Counted from the stretch's first letter, positions 35,827-44,670 are shown. The stretch is 64,000 nucleotides of DNA from CAYWMD01 sp964458575 (GCA_964458575.1 CAYWMD010000030.1:1-64000); one strand, 5' to 3'. Notes: generated by a model not told the origin, from the letters alone. Numbers and translations: made by a program.

Positions 35827-36077
35827 GCGGCTCCTGCCTGCAACGACTGCCGCCGGGGCTACCCGGGTGCGGTCACCTGCCCTCAAATGGGCATGAACCA
35901 GTTGTAACGCACAAGGGGCAGGGTTGGTTGACAACTTGATCAATCTCGCCTGAGACTAATCCCCTTGGTCGGTCGGTCAAGCTAAAGACCGCCCACAAAT
36001 TACGGAAGCAAAACTTCACACGCCGCCCTAACCGCAGATATGAATGCCCACTCACGACACGCCGAAAAGTCCGTCTC

Positions 36078-36129
36078 TCCGGTGGAGGCGGACATCTTGT
36101 CTGCCGGAGATGGCGGCTTCCCAGCCGCG
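36078..36129. repeat. Paired hairpins downstream of ilvD
   Basis: Hairpin 1: CTCCGG (36078-36083) and CGGACA (36090-36095) pair with TGTCTG and CCGGAG (36099-36110), with a 6-nt bulge. Hairpin 2: GCGGCT (36114-36119) with AGCCGC (36124-36129), 4-nt loop. It lies 15 nt past the ilvD stop (36144), where it could act as a terminator, although there is no T-run. Confidence 0.45.
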
Positions 36130-36143
36130 TGCTGCCGCAGCGG

Positions 36144-38408
36144 TCAGACGCTCAAAATGCCGCCCTGACTGGCATTGGTGACGAGCTTCCGATAACGAGC
36201 CAGCCAACCGGTCAATTCGCGCGTCACCGGCCGCCACGTCTTTTTGCGCTCGGCCAGTTCGGCTTCAGGGACAAGGATGTCCATCTTGCGATTGGGGAAA
36301 TCAATCCGGATGCGGTCGCCGGCCTTGAGCAATCCAATCGGCCCGCCTTCCGCCGCCTCGGGTGAAACGTGGCCGATGCATGCGCCCGCCGTCCCCCCGC
36401 TGAAACGGCCATCAGTGATAAGCGCGCATTTGTCCCCCAAACCCATCCCGACGATGTAGCTGGTGGGCGAAAGCATTTCCTGCATGCCCGGCCCGCCGCG
36501 CGGACCTTCGTTGCGGATGATGACCACGTCGCCCGCCTTCACCTGGCCCGCGAGAATTCCAGCACAAGCTTCGTCCTGGCTTTCGAAAATCACGCAGGGT
36601 CCCTCAAAAACAAAAGCGGGGCCGCACGTGGCTTTGAAACCGTCGCTGATCCCCGCGGTCTTCACGACGCTGCCTTCCGGCGCGAGCTGGCCGTAGAGAA
36701 TCGAGAGGCCACCGTCCGTCGAGTACGCGGTGTCCTTCGTGCGGATGCAGTCGTTCGCATCGAACATGAACGCGGAATCGTACGGCATGAGTCCCGCGGG
36801 AATCACTTCCTTGAGCGAAGCCTCGCGGTAATCGTGATAGACCTTGCTGAAGGTCCAGCCCCGCAAACGCCCCGTGCGCAAGAGCGACATCTTCTTTTTT
36901 TCGCCACCCTGGTAGTGCCAGATCACGAGCACCGGCGAACCCTTGAGACTGGCCAACTCCGCGCGGACATGCCCCTTGAATTCGGCAAGCTTGCCCTGCA
37001 GGCCGGCTGCGATTTCCACCGGCCCTTTCCACGTCAGCGATTCATTCACCTCCAACTCGGCATCCCCGGCGAACAAACACGCAGCCGCGGCAGCGTCGCC
37101 CACGTTGAATGCCGCGGCGAAGCGCCAGAGCGTGATGGCCCGGACATCGCCCGGGAGAAAAAGCATCGGCTTCGGTGCCAGGTTGCCGCTGGCGGTGCGC
37201 GCGGCCGGACCCAGCTTGTCATTCGGATCTACCACCAGCGCTGACGAACCGGAAACGCGCGCCGCTTTCGCCCAGGCCGAGCATTTTTCCGAACGCACAT
37301 CCCACTCGTCAATGTTCTCACCAAGGGTTTTGCCCGTGACGGTAATGCACGACGTATTCAAAGCCCCCATGCGCTTGAGTTCACCGAGGATCGTGTGGAT
37401 GCCGCCCGCGCGGTGAACGTCCTGCACATGGTAATCCGACGACGGTGACACCTTGCACAAACACGGAATGCGGCGCGAGATGTCGTCAATGCGCTTGATG
37501 TCGTAGGCGATGCCCGCCTCGCGCGCGATGGCGAGCGTGTGGAGAATCGTATTCGTCGAGCCGCCCATCGCCACGTCGAGCATCAACGCGTTATCGAACG
37601 CCTCGGCGGTGGCAATATCGCGCGGTTTGATGTCGCGCTTGACGAGTTGGACGATTGCGCGGGCCGCCCGGTCGTAGAGCGCTTCACGTTCCTTCGAGAC
37701 GGCGAGCACCGTGCCGTTTCCGGGCAACGCCATGCCCAGCGCCTCGCACAAACAGTTCATCGAGTTTGCCGTGAACATGCCGGAGCACGAACCGCAGGTC
37801 GGACACGCGGTTTGTTCCAGCTTCTTCAACTGTTCCTCTGTAATCTTGCCAGCCTGAAGCTCGCCCACGCCCTTGAACACCGAGATTAGATCCGACTTCC
37901 CCGCCGCCGGTTGCAGGTAGGACGCGAGGTCTTCGTGTGTCGCTTTCTGCTCCGCTATGCCCGCGGCCATCGGCCCACCGCTCACGAACACCGTCGGAAT
38001 ATTGCAGCGCATCGTGGCCATCAACATGCCAGGAACGATCTTGTCGCAATTTGGAATGCACACCATGCCATCAAAACAATGCGCCTTGAGCATCGTCTCG
38101 ACACAATCGGCGATCAGCTCGCGCGACGGGAGCGAATACAACATGCCGGAGTGACCCATGGCGATGCCGTCATCCACGCCGATGGTGTTGAAGATGAACG
38201 GCACGCCGCCCGCCTCGCGCACGAGGCGTTTGACGAGCTGTCCAACCTCGTTCAAGTGCGCATGCCCGGGGATGCAGTCAGTGTAGGAATTGGCGATGGC
38301 GATGAACGGCTTGTCCCAGTCGGCCTCGGATTCAATGGATCCCGTGGCGCGGAGCAACGAGCGATGCGGCGCGCGTTCAAAGCCTTTTTTGATGATGTCG
38401 GAGCGCAT
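36144..38408 (-). CDS. ilvD: Dihydroxy-acid dehydratase with a large internal insertion
   Basis: A 754-residue enzyme. Ordinary IlvD proteins have about 555-615 residues. Conserved DHAD parts are present on both sides: the N-terminal PNCDKIVPGMLMA, CPTCGSCSGMFTANSMN (Fe-S cysteine region) and AMGGSTNTILH, and the C-terminal LAPEGSVVKTAG, FSGGTAGACIGHVSPEA and RNEGPRGGPGM. Between about residues 385 and 545 is an extra domain (from near ALVVDPNDK to near YREASLKEV) with an NTF2/SnoaL-like look (WRFAAAFNVGD... and WTFSKVYHDY). The enzyme makes 2-keto acids for valine, isoleucine and pantothenate. The insert follows the GENIDEWDVRSE segment. Confidence 0.9.
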   Translation of the reverse strand: MRSDIIKKGFERAPHRSLLRATGSIESEADWDKPFIAIANSYTDCIPGHAHLNEVGQLVKRLVREAGGVPFIFNTIGVDDGIAMGHSGMLYSLPSRELIADCVETMLKAHCFDGMVCIPNCDKIVPGMLMATMRCNIPTVFVSGGPMAAGIAEQKATHEDLASYLQPAAGKSDLISVFKGVGELQAGKITEEQLKKLEQTACPTCGSCSGMFTANSMNCLCEALGMALPGNGTVLAVSKEREALYDRAARAIVQLVKRDIKPRDIATAEAFDNALMLDVAMGGSTNTILHTLAIAREAGIAYDIKRIDDISRRIPCLCKVSPSSDYHVQDVHRAGGIHTILGELKRMGALNTSCITVTGKTLGENIDEWDVRSEKCSAWAKAARVSGSSALVVDPNDKLGPAARTASGNLAPKPMLFLPGDVRAITLWRFAAAFNVGDAAAAACLFAGDAELEVNESLTWKGPVEIAAGLQGKLAEFKGHVRAELASLKGSPVLVIWHYQGGEKKKMSLLRTGRLRGWTFSKVYHDYREASLKEVIPAGLMPYDSAFMFDANDCIRTKDTAYSTDGGLSILYGQLAPEGSVVKTAGISDGFKATCGPAFVFEGPCVIFESQDEACAGILAGQVKAGDVVIIRNEGPRGGPGMQEMLSPTSYIVGMGLGDKCALITDGRFSGGTAGACIGHVSPEAAEGGPIGLLKAGDRIRIDFPNRKMDILVPEAELAERKKTWRPVTRELTGWLARYRKLVTNASQGGILSV

Positions 38409-38516
38409 GATGATTTGGTCTCAATTCAGTCAATCGGTAAATAATTACGGGTGAAAACTAACAGGTGAAGTGGCACTTGTCACGCCGCGCGATACGGGGC
38501 TGAAACCGACAGCCCA

Positions 38517-38535
38517 GGCCGGGGTTGCCCCGGCC
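38517..38535. repeat. Perfect GC-rich hairpin in the ilvD-kinase intergenic region
   Basis: GGCCGGGG (38517-38524), a TTG loop, then CCCCGGCC (38528-38535). It lies between divergent genes. Confidence 0.5.
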
Positions 38536-38584
38536 GCGCGAGCGCTTGACGCTGCGACCGCGGAGCCGCATTGTCCCGGCCGCT

Positions 38585-40465
38585 GTGAAAACGACTAATC
38601 ACACCGCATCCGGAGTGAAGGTCCTCCTGGGCATTGACGGCGGCGGCACCCGCACGGTGGCGCTGCTGGCCGACGAACAGGGGCGTTCCTTGCGCCGCCG
38701 CGAATTTGGCCCCGCCAACACCAAGCTGCTCACCCGCGTGCAACTCATCGCCCACTTTCGTACCATCGCGCGAGCCTTTCCGAAGCCAAGTGCGGTCGGC
38801 ATCGGCGTGGCCGGCATCTGGACCGTACGCGAGGCGCACGAAGTTCGCGAAGCGGCGGCGGTTGCCTGGCCGAATGTTCCGTGCCATGCGTCCAACGATT
38901 TGGAAATCGCATTGGAAGCGGCCAAAATAAAGTCCGCATCGCGGAGGTCAGCGGGTCGCTCACCGTTGCCGCAGGTTTTGATTCTCAGCGGCACCGGCTC
39001 GTGTTGCTTCGGCAAGGATGCCAAAGGCCGGGTCGTCAAAATGGGCGGCTGGGGTCATTTGCTCGGCGACAAGGGCAGTGGCTACGAAATCGGACTGCGC
39101 GCCCTCAAGGCCGTCGTTTACTACTATGACCGCGAAGCCCAATGGCCGCCGCTCGGCCGGCAATTGCTGCGGGCGCTGCAACTCAACGAGCCAACCGAGT
39201 TGATTGATTGGATTCATTCCGCTGGGAAGACAGACATCGCGGCGCTGGCCGCCGAGGTATTTGTAGCTTGGGAACGCGGCGACAAAATCGCCGCCGATAT
39301 TCTCGCGGGCGCCGCCGCCACGCTGGCGCAGGATGCCGTTCATTGCGCCGGGCAACTGGCCGCACGCAATCAGCCGGTTCAATTCGTTCTGGCCGGCGGC
39401 ATCCTGCTCAAGCAGCCGCGCTTCGCCCGTGAACTCGCCCGTCGCCTGCGCAAGCTCCGGTCCAAGTGTTGTGTGACGCCCCTGCCGCGGGAAAGCGTTT
39501 GGGGCGCCATCGAATTCGCTAGGGGCTTGATGAAGAACCTGCCCCGCCGAGGCGGTCGTCTGCATGGAATGACACGGGGCGTCTCCTCGGACCTGGAACC
39601 GAGCGCTCCCTGCATCCGGTCAACCCGCATGTCTCCAACAGAGCAGCGCAACCCGCGCTCGATGAATTTGGATCGGCTGCCACTGGAGTCCGCGCTCAAC
39701 TTGATGTGGTCTGAAGACGCGAAGACTTGTCGGGCGCTGATGGCCGTACGTCAGCCCACCGTTCGCGCGATCCAAGCCGTGGTCCGGGCGTTCAAACGCG
39801 GCGGACGGTTGTTCTACGTCGGGGCCGGCACGAGCGGTCGTCTGGGCGTGTTGGACGCGAGTGAATGCCCGGTGACGTTCAGCACATCGCCGGACCTCGT
39901 GCAGGCGATTTTGTCGGGCGGCCAGACGGCCTTGTGGCAATCGGCGGAACTGGCTGAAGATGATTCCGAAGCCGGCGCACGCGCGATCAAGTTCCGCAGC
40001 GTTTCCGGCCGCGACACGGTGGTCGGCATTGCGGCCAGCGGGACGACACCCTTCGTCTGGGGCGCATTGGCCGAAGCCAAACGGCGACACGCCACGACGG
40101 TGCTCATCGCCTTCAACCCTTATTTAGAGATTCCGCGTGCGTTGCAACCGGACATCCGCATCACCCCCAACGTCGGCCCGGAACTTCTAACGGGCTCCAC
40201 GCGTTTGAAGGCCGGCACGGCCACGAAGCTGATTCTGAATGCGCTGAGCACGCTGGCGATGGTGAAGCTGGGCAAGGTCGTGAGTAACTTGATGGTGGAC
40301 GTGATACCGGCCAACGCAAAGCTACGCGACCGGGCGACGCGGATTGCTCAACAATTGACCGGAGCGGAACCGGCCGCAGCACGCGTAGCCCTGGAGCAGG
40401 AGCGGTGGATTGTCAAAAAGGCAATAACGCGGCTATCCGGCTCACGACTTCCTCGACGGGCTTGA
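38585..40465 (+). CDS. murQ: Fused amino-sugar kinase / N-acetylmuramic acid 6-phosphate etherase
   Basis: A 626-residue bifunctional protein from the GTG at 38585. Its N-terminal half (about 10-325) is a BadF/GlcNAc-kinase fold: LLGIDGGGTRT (phosphate 1), GIGVAG, LSGTGSCCFG and the GGWGHLLGDKGSG loop. The C-terminal half (about 351-620) is MurQ: GAGTSGRLGVLDASE, an AEDD motif (second acidic site) and LLTGSTRLKAGTATK with VVSNLMVDV. MurQ cleaves the lactyl ether of MurNAc-6-phosphate to GlcNAc-6-phosphate. The kinase could make the substrate, so cell-wall sugar salvage may occur in one polypeptide. A separate MurQ start at an ATG near 39629 is possible. Confidence 0.85.
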   Translation: MKTTNHTASGVKVLLGIDGGGTRTVALLADEQGRSLRRREFGPANTKLLTRVQLIAHFRTIARAFPKPSAVGIGVAGIWTVREAHEVREAAAVAWPNVPCHASNDLEIALEAAKIKSASRRSAGRSPLPQVLILSGTGSCCFGKDAKGRVVKMGGWGHLLGDKGSGYEIGLRALKAVVYYYDREAQWPPLGRQLLRALQLNEPTELIDWIHSAGKTDIAALAAEVFVAWERGDKIAADILAGAAATLAQDAVHCAGQLAARNQPVQFVLAGGILLKQPRFARELARRLRKLRSKCCVTPLPRESVWGAIEFARGLMKNLPRRGGRLHGMTRGVSSDLEPSAPCIRSTRMSPTEQRNPRSMNLDRLPLESALNLMWSEDAKTCRALMAVRQPTVRAIQAVVRAFKRGGRLFYVGAGTSGRLGVLDASECPVTFSTSPDLVQAILSGGQTALWQSAELAEDDSEAGARAIKFRSVSGRDTVVGIAASGTTPFVWGALAEAKRRHATTVLIAFNPYLEIPRALQPDIRITPNVGPELLTGSTRLKAGTATKLILNALSTLAMVKLGKVVSNLMVDVIPANAKLRDRATRIAQQLTGAEPAAARVALEQERWIVKKAITRLSGSRLPRRA

Positions 40466-41039
40466 AGTAACCCTGGAGATACCAGGCCGTGACGAACCGT
40501 GCCAGACCGGTGATGATCACCAGCAGCAGTGAACTCATGAAGTACAGGCCGAATGCGTGCGGGGGGTCCGGCATCATCACTCGCGGAACTCCCTGATAGA
40601 GCACGGACACACACAGCACAATGCCAATGGCCCAGGTCGCCCACGGACCGGGCGACGGCGGCGCATCGAGCAGGCGGAGCAGGAACAGCGGGCTTAGCCC
40701 GTAAGCAACCGTCGTGAACGCCTGCGCAAACGTATGCCGTCCGTGAAAGGTTTCACCGAGCGCCTTGATGATTTTGGCCGCCACCAGCACCAGGACAAAC
40801 GATAGCAGCGCGTTCGTGACTTCATAAACCACCGCTTCGCCGATGGTGAAGTGCTTCAGATAAGCCATGTCCTTTTGCGCCCGACCCCAACGCACCAATC
40901 CGAAGCCTTCCGCCGCGGCGCTCAACAACACCATCGGGGTCAGGTAGGCAAAAAAAACAAACGCCAGACTGCGCTGGGCTTTCACGACCCGATCCCACGC
41001 CTGCGCCGGCTCAAAAATCAGCAACAAAGCCTTAATCAT
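40413..41039 (-). CDS. Yip1-domain membrane protein
   Basis: A 208-residue protein with five or so membrane segments (about 28-45, 78-95, 110-130, 138-155, 170-190) and the Yip1 profile (FEPAQAWDRV at the N-terminus). The family is widespread and of unknown function in bacteria. It converges with and overlaps the last 53 nt of the kinase-MurQ gene. Confidence 0.8.
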   Translation of the reverse strand: MIKALLLIFEPAQAWDRVVKAQRSLAFVFFAYLTPMVLLSAAAEGFGLVRWGRAQKDMAYLKHFTIGEAVVYEVTNALLSFVLVLVAAKIIKALGETFHGRHTFAQAFTTVAYGLSPLFLLRLLDAPPSPGPWATWAIGIVLCVSVLYQGVPRVMMPDPPHAFGLYFMSSLLLVIITGLARFVTAWYLQGYFKPVEEVVSRIAALLPF

Positions 41040-41324
41040 GCGGGCGGCAGTGTCGCTGCGAAACCGGCGTCTGACAATGAAATACGCATCCCGCGCGATG
41101 CGACACAGCCCGAAATACTGACCGGGATGCTGAGTTGAAGTTCAAAAAAAATGCCGCCAAATCCCCTAAACGTGCGAATCGGCTAGATTGGAGAGTCAGG
41201 GTGAGCGCGGGCGTTGAAACAAACTCGCAGTCGGAGCGCGAACTTCAGGGCGCTTCAGCGGACGAAGGTGAAGGAGGCGGCGATTTCAATTCGGACGGGG
41301 AAGCGGCGGGAACGACGCGCGCGA

Positions 41325-42701
41325 CTACCGATTCAGTTGAATCGCCCTCGTTCGTCGGTTGCGGGTTTGCATGGTCGTAATTCCTTTTTCGTCGAAACCA
41401 AGTTCGTGAAGGAAGCATACTTCCAAAAGTAGTCCTAACTGTTCGGCTTTGAGCCAAATACCCTTCCAATCTTTCTCAGCGGAATGATTTTCGGCCGTCG
41501 AATCTGGATGGGTAAGCAGATTCCGTTGGTCGGCCACATCGCTTGCGAACTGTGCTGGCTCGCCCAAAAACGGTTTCACGATGGCGATAAATTTCTCGCA
41601 GATATCCTGCACCCGCTTTCGCAGTGAAAACTCGTGCAGGTATTTCAGTTTGTTCTTCAAACTCGCTCTGAAATCCGCATTGACGTTTGCAGGAATGGCT
41701 TCCCACAGAATTCTTTGGAGTCCTTTTCGGTATTCTTCGTCTAATTGATATTTTCCACCGACGAAAGCGCGGTGATAGGCCTCGATCGCGTGTGCCAGAG
41801 CAAGGAATCGCTGGTTCACAAACATATCGCGATGGTAAAACGTTGAGAAATAAAGGTCGCAAACTGGATTGAGCAGTTCATGTTTCTCAAAGAATCGCTG
41901 GACATAAACCGACGGGTCGGGCTGCAAATCCGCCAGACAGAACTGCATGTCGTGAGGAATCAACTTTTCCTTCTTTGTCTTTTCTGCCGAAACTCTCCTG
42001 ATTATTTCAAACTCCTCGAAAATCTCCTGACCTTGAATTATTTGCTTGGGTTTATCCAGCCGAGCCGTAATTGAAAGCGCATAAACCGGCTGACAGACAG
42101 CTAACGCGACGAAGTGCTGAAATTTGTGGATTCTATCTTCGAAACAGTCATACACGGTGAGCTTTTCCGATTCCAGCGTAAAGAAACATTCTTCCGACAT
42201 CTTGCAATCACCGTAGCCAGGTGACAGATGTCCCGTGAACTCCAGCGTCAGTTTCAAGTCGCCGCACGAACCGAGAGGAATATCCGACAGCATTTTCTGG
42301 CTGACGAGCCATGCTTTTTCTTTGTGTTCGACTGCAATTCCTGTCGTCCAGGCCCACTCGTGAAGATGGCTTAGTTTAGCCGTAACCTTTGCGAACTTCA
42401 TCTGTTCGGGAGACTCGAAGTGTCCACCGACAACGCCGAAGTAAGAGGAAACTTCAGCCACGCGCGCACCGGGAAGGTGCATTGTTAGATTCTTTGCGTG
42501 GCAATCAAACAGGGTGATTGGCTTTCCTCTTACGGTCATTCCCCAAACCGTGAACGGATCTCTCGTCGCATCGTGAAAGAAATAATCCAGCAGGCTCAAC
42601 GATGCTCCGTTGACCGGACCGTAAGTGATTTCGCCTGATAGCTGTTTCTCAGGTTCAGCCGGAAGCCACCAGAGGCCTTTGATTGTTATCGGTTCGTTCA
42701 T
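41325..42701 (-). CDS. apeA: ApeA-type HEPN protein, candidate anti-phage defence
   Basis: A 458-residue protein from the ATG at 42701. Its N-terminal part (about 1-285; MNEPITIKGLWWLP, GEITYGPVNG) matches the ApeA N-terminal domain. The C-terminal domain (about 295-440; FLALAHAIEAYHRAFVGG, then QRNLLTHPDS) is HEPN with an R-N-x-x-x-H motif (R393, H398), the usual RNase active site. ApeA is a known single-gene defence system thought to cleave RNA in infected cells. Base use is clearly AT-richer than in neighbours: two sampled 60-base lines have 37% and 53% GC, against 72% for a line in gltX. This suggests horizontal gain. It begins immediately after the displaced gltX tail. Confidence 0.8.
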   Translation of the reverse strand: MNEPITIKGLWWLPAEPEKQLSGEITYGPVNGASLSLLDYFFHDATRDPFTVWGMTVRGKPITLFDCHAKNLTMHLPGARVAEVSSYFGVVGGHFESPEQMKFAKVTAKLSHLHEWAWTTGIAVEHKEKAWLVSQKMLSDIPLGSCGDLKLTLEFTGHLSPGYGDCKMSEECFFTLESEKLTVYDCFEDRIHKFQHFVALAVCQPVYALSITARLDKPKQIIQGQEIFEEFEIIRRVSAEKTKKEKLIPHDMQFCLADLQPDPSVYVQRFFEKHELLNPVCDLYFSTFYHRDMFVNQRFLALAHAIEAYHRAFVGGKYQLDEEYRKGLQRILWEAIPANVNADFRASLKNKLKYLHEFSLRKRVQDICEKFIAIVKPFLGEPAQFASDVADQRNLLTHPDSTAENHSAEKDWKGIWLKAEQLGLLLEVCFLHELGFDEKGITTMQTRNRRTRAIQLNR

Positions 42702-42718
42702 TCGGGCGCAAAGCTCTT

Positions 42719-42841
42719 TCAATCCTCCGCATCACCTTCTCCTTCGCCATCACCTCCAGCAAATGATACAGGCTCGGGCCGGAGGGGTTGCCGGTGACGG
42801 CGAGCCGGACGGGATGCACCAACACGCCACCTTTCACGCCG
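42719..42841 (-). pseudogene. Duplicated 3' end of gltX (direct repeat of 43137-43259)
   Basis: A 123-bp copy of the gltX 3' region, aligned without gaps at an offset of 418 bp with about seven mismatches (about 94% identity). The longest exact run is close to 58 nt. It encodes a gltX-like tail (VLVHPVRLAVTGNPSGPSLY) but no full gene. It abuts the apeA start, so apeA is downstream of a second gltX-like end. Confidence 0.9.
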
Positions 42842-43073
42842 CTTTGGGCGCCGAAATGTCCTCGATACTCGCGATGTAAAGCAGAGAACACCGTCGCGTG
42901 AGCGAAACCATTCCCTCGGCGTCTGGATCAAGGCCGATCTCGACCGAATCCCGCAGCACCCACGCTGAATCGTGATTGGCAATGTCGTAAGCATCCCCGC
43001 TCGACATTTTGATGCGGAACGGGCGGAACGGTTTTTGATCCAGCCTTTCTTTGAGAACTTTCGCTGTGAACAT
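42834..43073 (-). CDS. Small protein of unknown function
   Basis: 79 residues starting MFTAKVLKERLDQKPFRPFRI. The PFRPFRI stretch and a following VEIG/LLYI-type alternation recur in small verrucomicrobial and planctomycete proteins of unknown function. It sits between the two gltX-like copies, and its stop codon is in the border of the displaced copy. The start is the ATG at 43073. Role unknown. Confidence 0.55.
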   Translation of the reverse strand: MFTAKVLKERLDQKPFRPFRIKMSSGDAYDIANHDSAWVLRDSVEIGLDPDAEGMVSLTRRCSLLYIASIEDISAPKAA

Positions 43074-43111
43074 AGTGGTTCAGTAAGGCGGCTTAGGAGC
43101 TTTGTCAAACC

Positions 43112-44458
43112 TCATCCAAAGTGAACAAATGACTTCTCAATCCTCCCCAGCACCTTCTCCTTCCCCATCACCTCCAGCAAATGATACAGGCTCGGGCCGG
43201 AGGGGTTGCCGGTGACGGCGAGGCGGACGGGATGCACCAGCACGCCGGCTTTCACGCCGAGTTCGGTGGCCGTGGCTTTCAACGCGGCCTCGAGGGTGGC
43301 GGCGTTGAACGGGGCGGCGGCGGCGAAGGCGGCGCGGAGTTTTTCGAGTCGCGGTTTGTTTTCAGGCACGAAACTTTTCTTCGCGGCTTCGGGGTCGTAG
43401 GTGATTTCGTCGTGGAAATAAAATCCGCCATACGCCGGCAGTTCGCTGAAGATTTTGATTTTGCCTTTGCACGTGTCCAGCGCAGCTTTCACGTAGGCCA
43501 CGGCGAATCTGTTGGTGTCAATGCCGGCCTTCGCCAGCGCGTGAACACACATTTCGTAGAAGCGGTCGTCGGGCAACTCGCGGCAGTATTCGCCTTGCAG
43601 CCAGGTGAGTTTTTCAAAATCGAACTTGGCGTTGTGCCGGAGAATTTGCGGCAGGTCAAAGCGCTCCACGACTTCGGCGAGGGAAAGTTTTTCGGTGTTG
43701 TCCTTGGGCGACCAGCCGAGGAGGCAGAGGTAATTCGTCACGGCCTCCGGAAGGAAACCTTCCTCCAGATACGTTGTGAGCGACGCGCCGCGGTCGCGTT
43801 TGCTCATCTTGCTGCCATCGGCGTTCAGAATGAGCGGGATGTGCGCGTAATGCGGCGGTTGCACGCCGAATGCCTTGAAGAGCGCGATGTGTTTGGCGGT
43901 GTTGCTGAGGTGATCCTCGCCACGAATGACGTGCGTGATGCCCATCTCGAGATCGTCCACCACGTTGACGAAGTGGAACACGGGCTGACCGTCGCTGCGG
44001 ACGATGACAAAGTCGGGATCGGCCTCTTCGCGATCGGTGAGTTTGCGGAGTACGTCGCCAACGACAAGGTCGGGAATGAGAATCGGCTCGCGCTGCATCT
44101 TGAACTTGATCGCGCCTTCGTGTTCGTAAGCGAGGCCGTGGGAGAGGAGCGCTTCGACGCGGCGCTGGTAGTTCTCGCGGCGCTGCGATTGAAAATACGG
44201 GCCGCGGTCACCCTTGCACGGGCCGGTGGCGTCACTGGTGAGCGGACCTTCGTCCCACGCAAGACCGAGCCAACGGAGCCCGTTGAGAATGACATCCACG
44301 GCTTCCTGCGTGTTGCGCGCGGCATCGGTGTCTTCGATGCGCAGCACGAACGTGCCGCCGGTGTGGCGGGCGTACAGCCAGGTGAACAAAGCGGTGCGGG
44401 CGCCGCCGATGTGCAGGTAACCGGTGGGCGATGGGGCAAAGCGAACACGAACTTTCAT
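43112..44458 (-). CDS. gltX: Glutamyl-tRNA synthetase
   Basis: A 448-residue class I synthetase, slightly shorter than the usual 465-490. The HIGH-type motif is APSPTGYLHIGGARTALF at the N-terminus, and the KMSK motif is DGSKMSKRDRG. GEDHLSNTAKHI lies in between. It charges glutamate onto tRNA-Glu (and perhaps tRNA-Gln, if an amidotransferase is present). Its 3' end is duplicated downstream at 42719-42841. ATG start at 44458. Confidence 0.95.
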   Translation of the reverse strand: MKVRVRFAPSPTGYLHIGGARTALFTWLYARHTGGTFVLRIEDTDAARNTQEAVDVILNGLRWLGLAWDEGPLTSDATGPCKGDRGPYFQSQRRENYQRRVEALLSHGLAYEHEGAIKFKMQREPILIPDLVVGDVLRKLTDREEADPDFVIVRSDGQPVFHFVNVVDDLEMGITHVIRGEDHLSNTAKHIALFKAFGVQPPHYAHIPLILNADGSKMSKRDRGASLTTYLEEGFLPEAVTNYLCLLGWSPKDNTEKLSLAEVVERFDLPQILRHNAKFDFEKLTWLQGEYCRELPDDRFYEMCVHALAKAGIDTNRFAVAYVKAALDTCKGKIKIFSELPAYGGFYFHDEITYDPEAAKKSFVPENKPRLEKLRAAFAAAAPFNAATLEAALKATATELGVKAGVLVHPVRLAVTGNPSGPSLYHLLEVMGKEKVLGRIEKSFVHFG

Positions 44459-44506
44459 GGGGACAATCTAACCACGAATGTCGCGGATGGACACGGATAA
44501 AAATTC

Positions 44507-44610
44507 GGCGCGCGACCGTCCCGGTCGCAGCGGCCACGAGATTTCGGATCAACTCAGATATTCCGTCAACTTGTCCAAACAACGTGCTGCGGCCCGGAGT
44601 GCCGCGCGCC
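44507..44610. repeat. Large inverted repeat, dispersed family copy 2
   Basis: The arms are 44507-44531 and 44586-44610, 25 nt each, with five mismatches and a 54-nt loop. The right arm, read on the reverse strand, matches the left arm at 6496 over 26 of 29 bases once four following bases are included. It lies in the divergent gap upstream of gltX and of the glycosidase gene at 44671. Confidence 0.78.
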
Positions 44611-44670
44611 GACATAGCGGATTCTCACTCCGCGATGGACTCCAAAACAAATCTCAACTAAACCATCGCC

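Noticed and set aside
41135..41380. 81-codon frame overlapping the apeA 3' end
   Set aside because: Charged low-complexity content and overlap with a supported gene. Probably chance.
43181..44500. 439-codon frame opposite gltX
   Set aside because: Shadow of gltX. The composition is biased and no family is seen.
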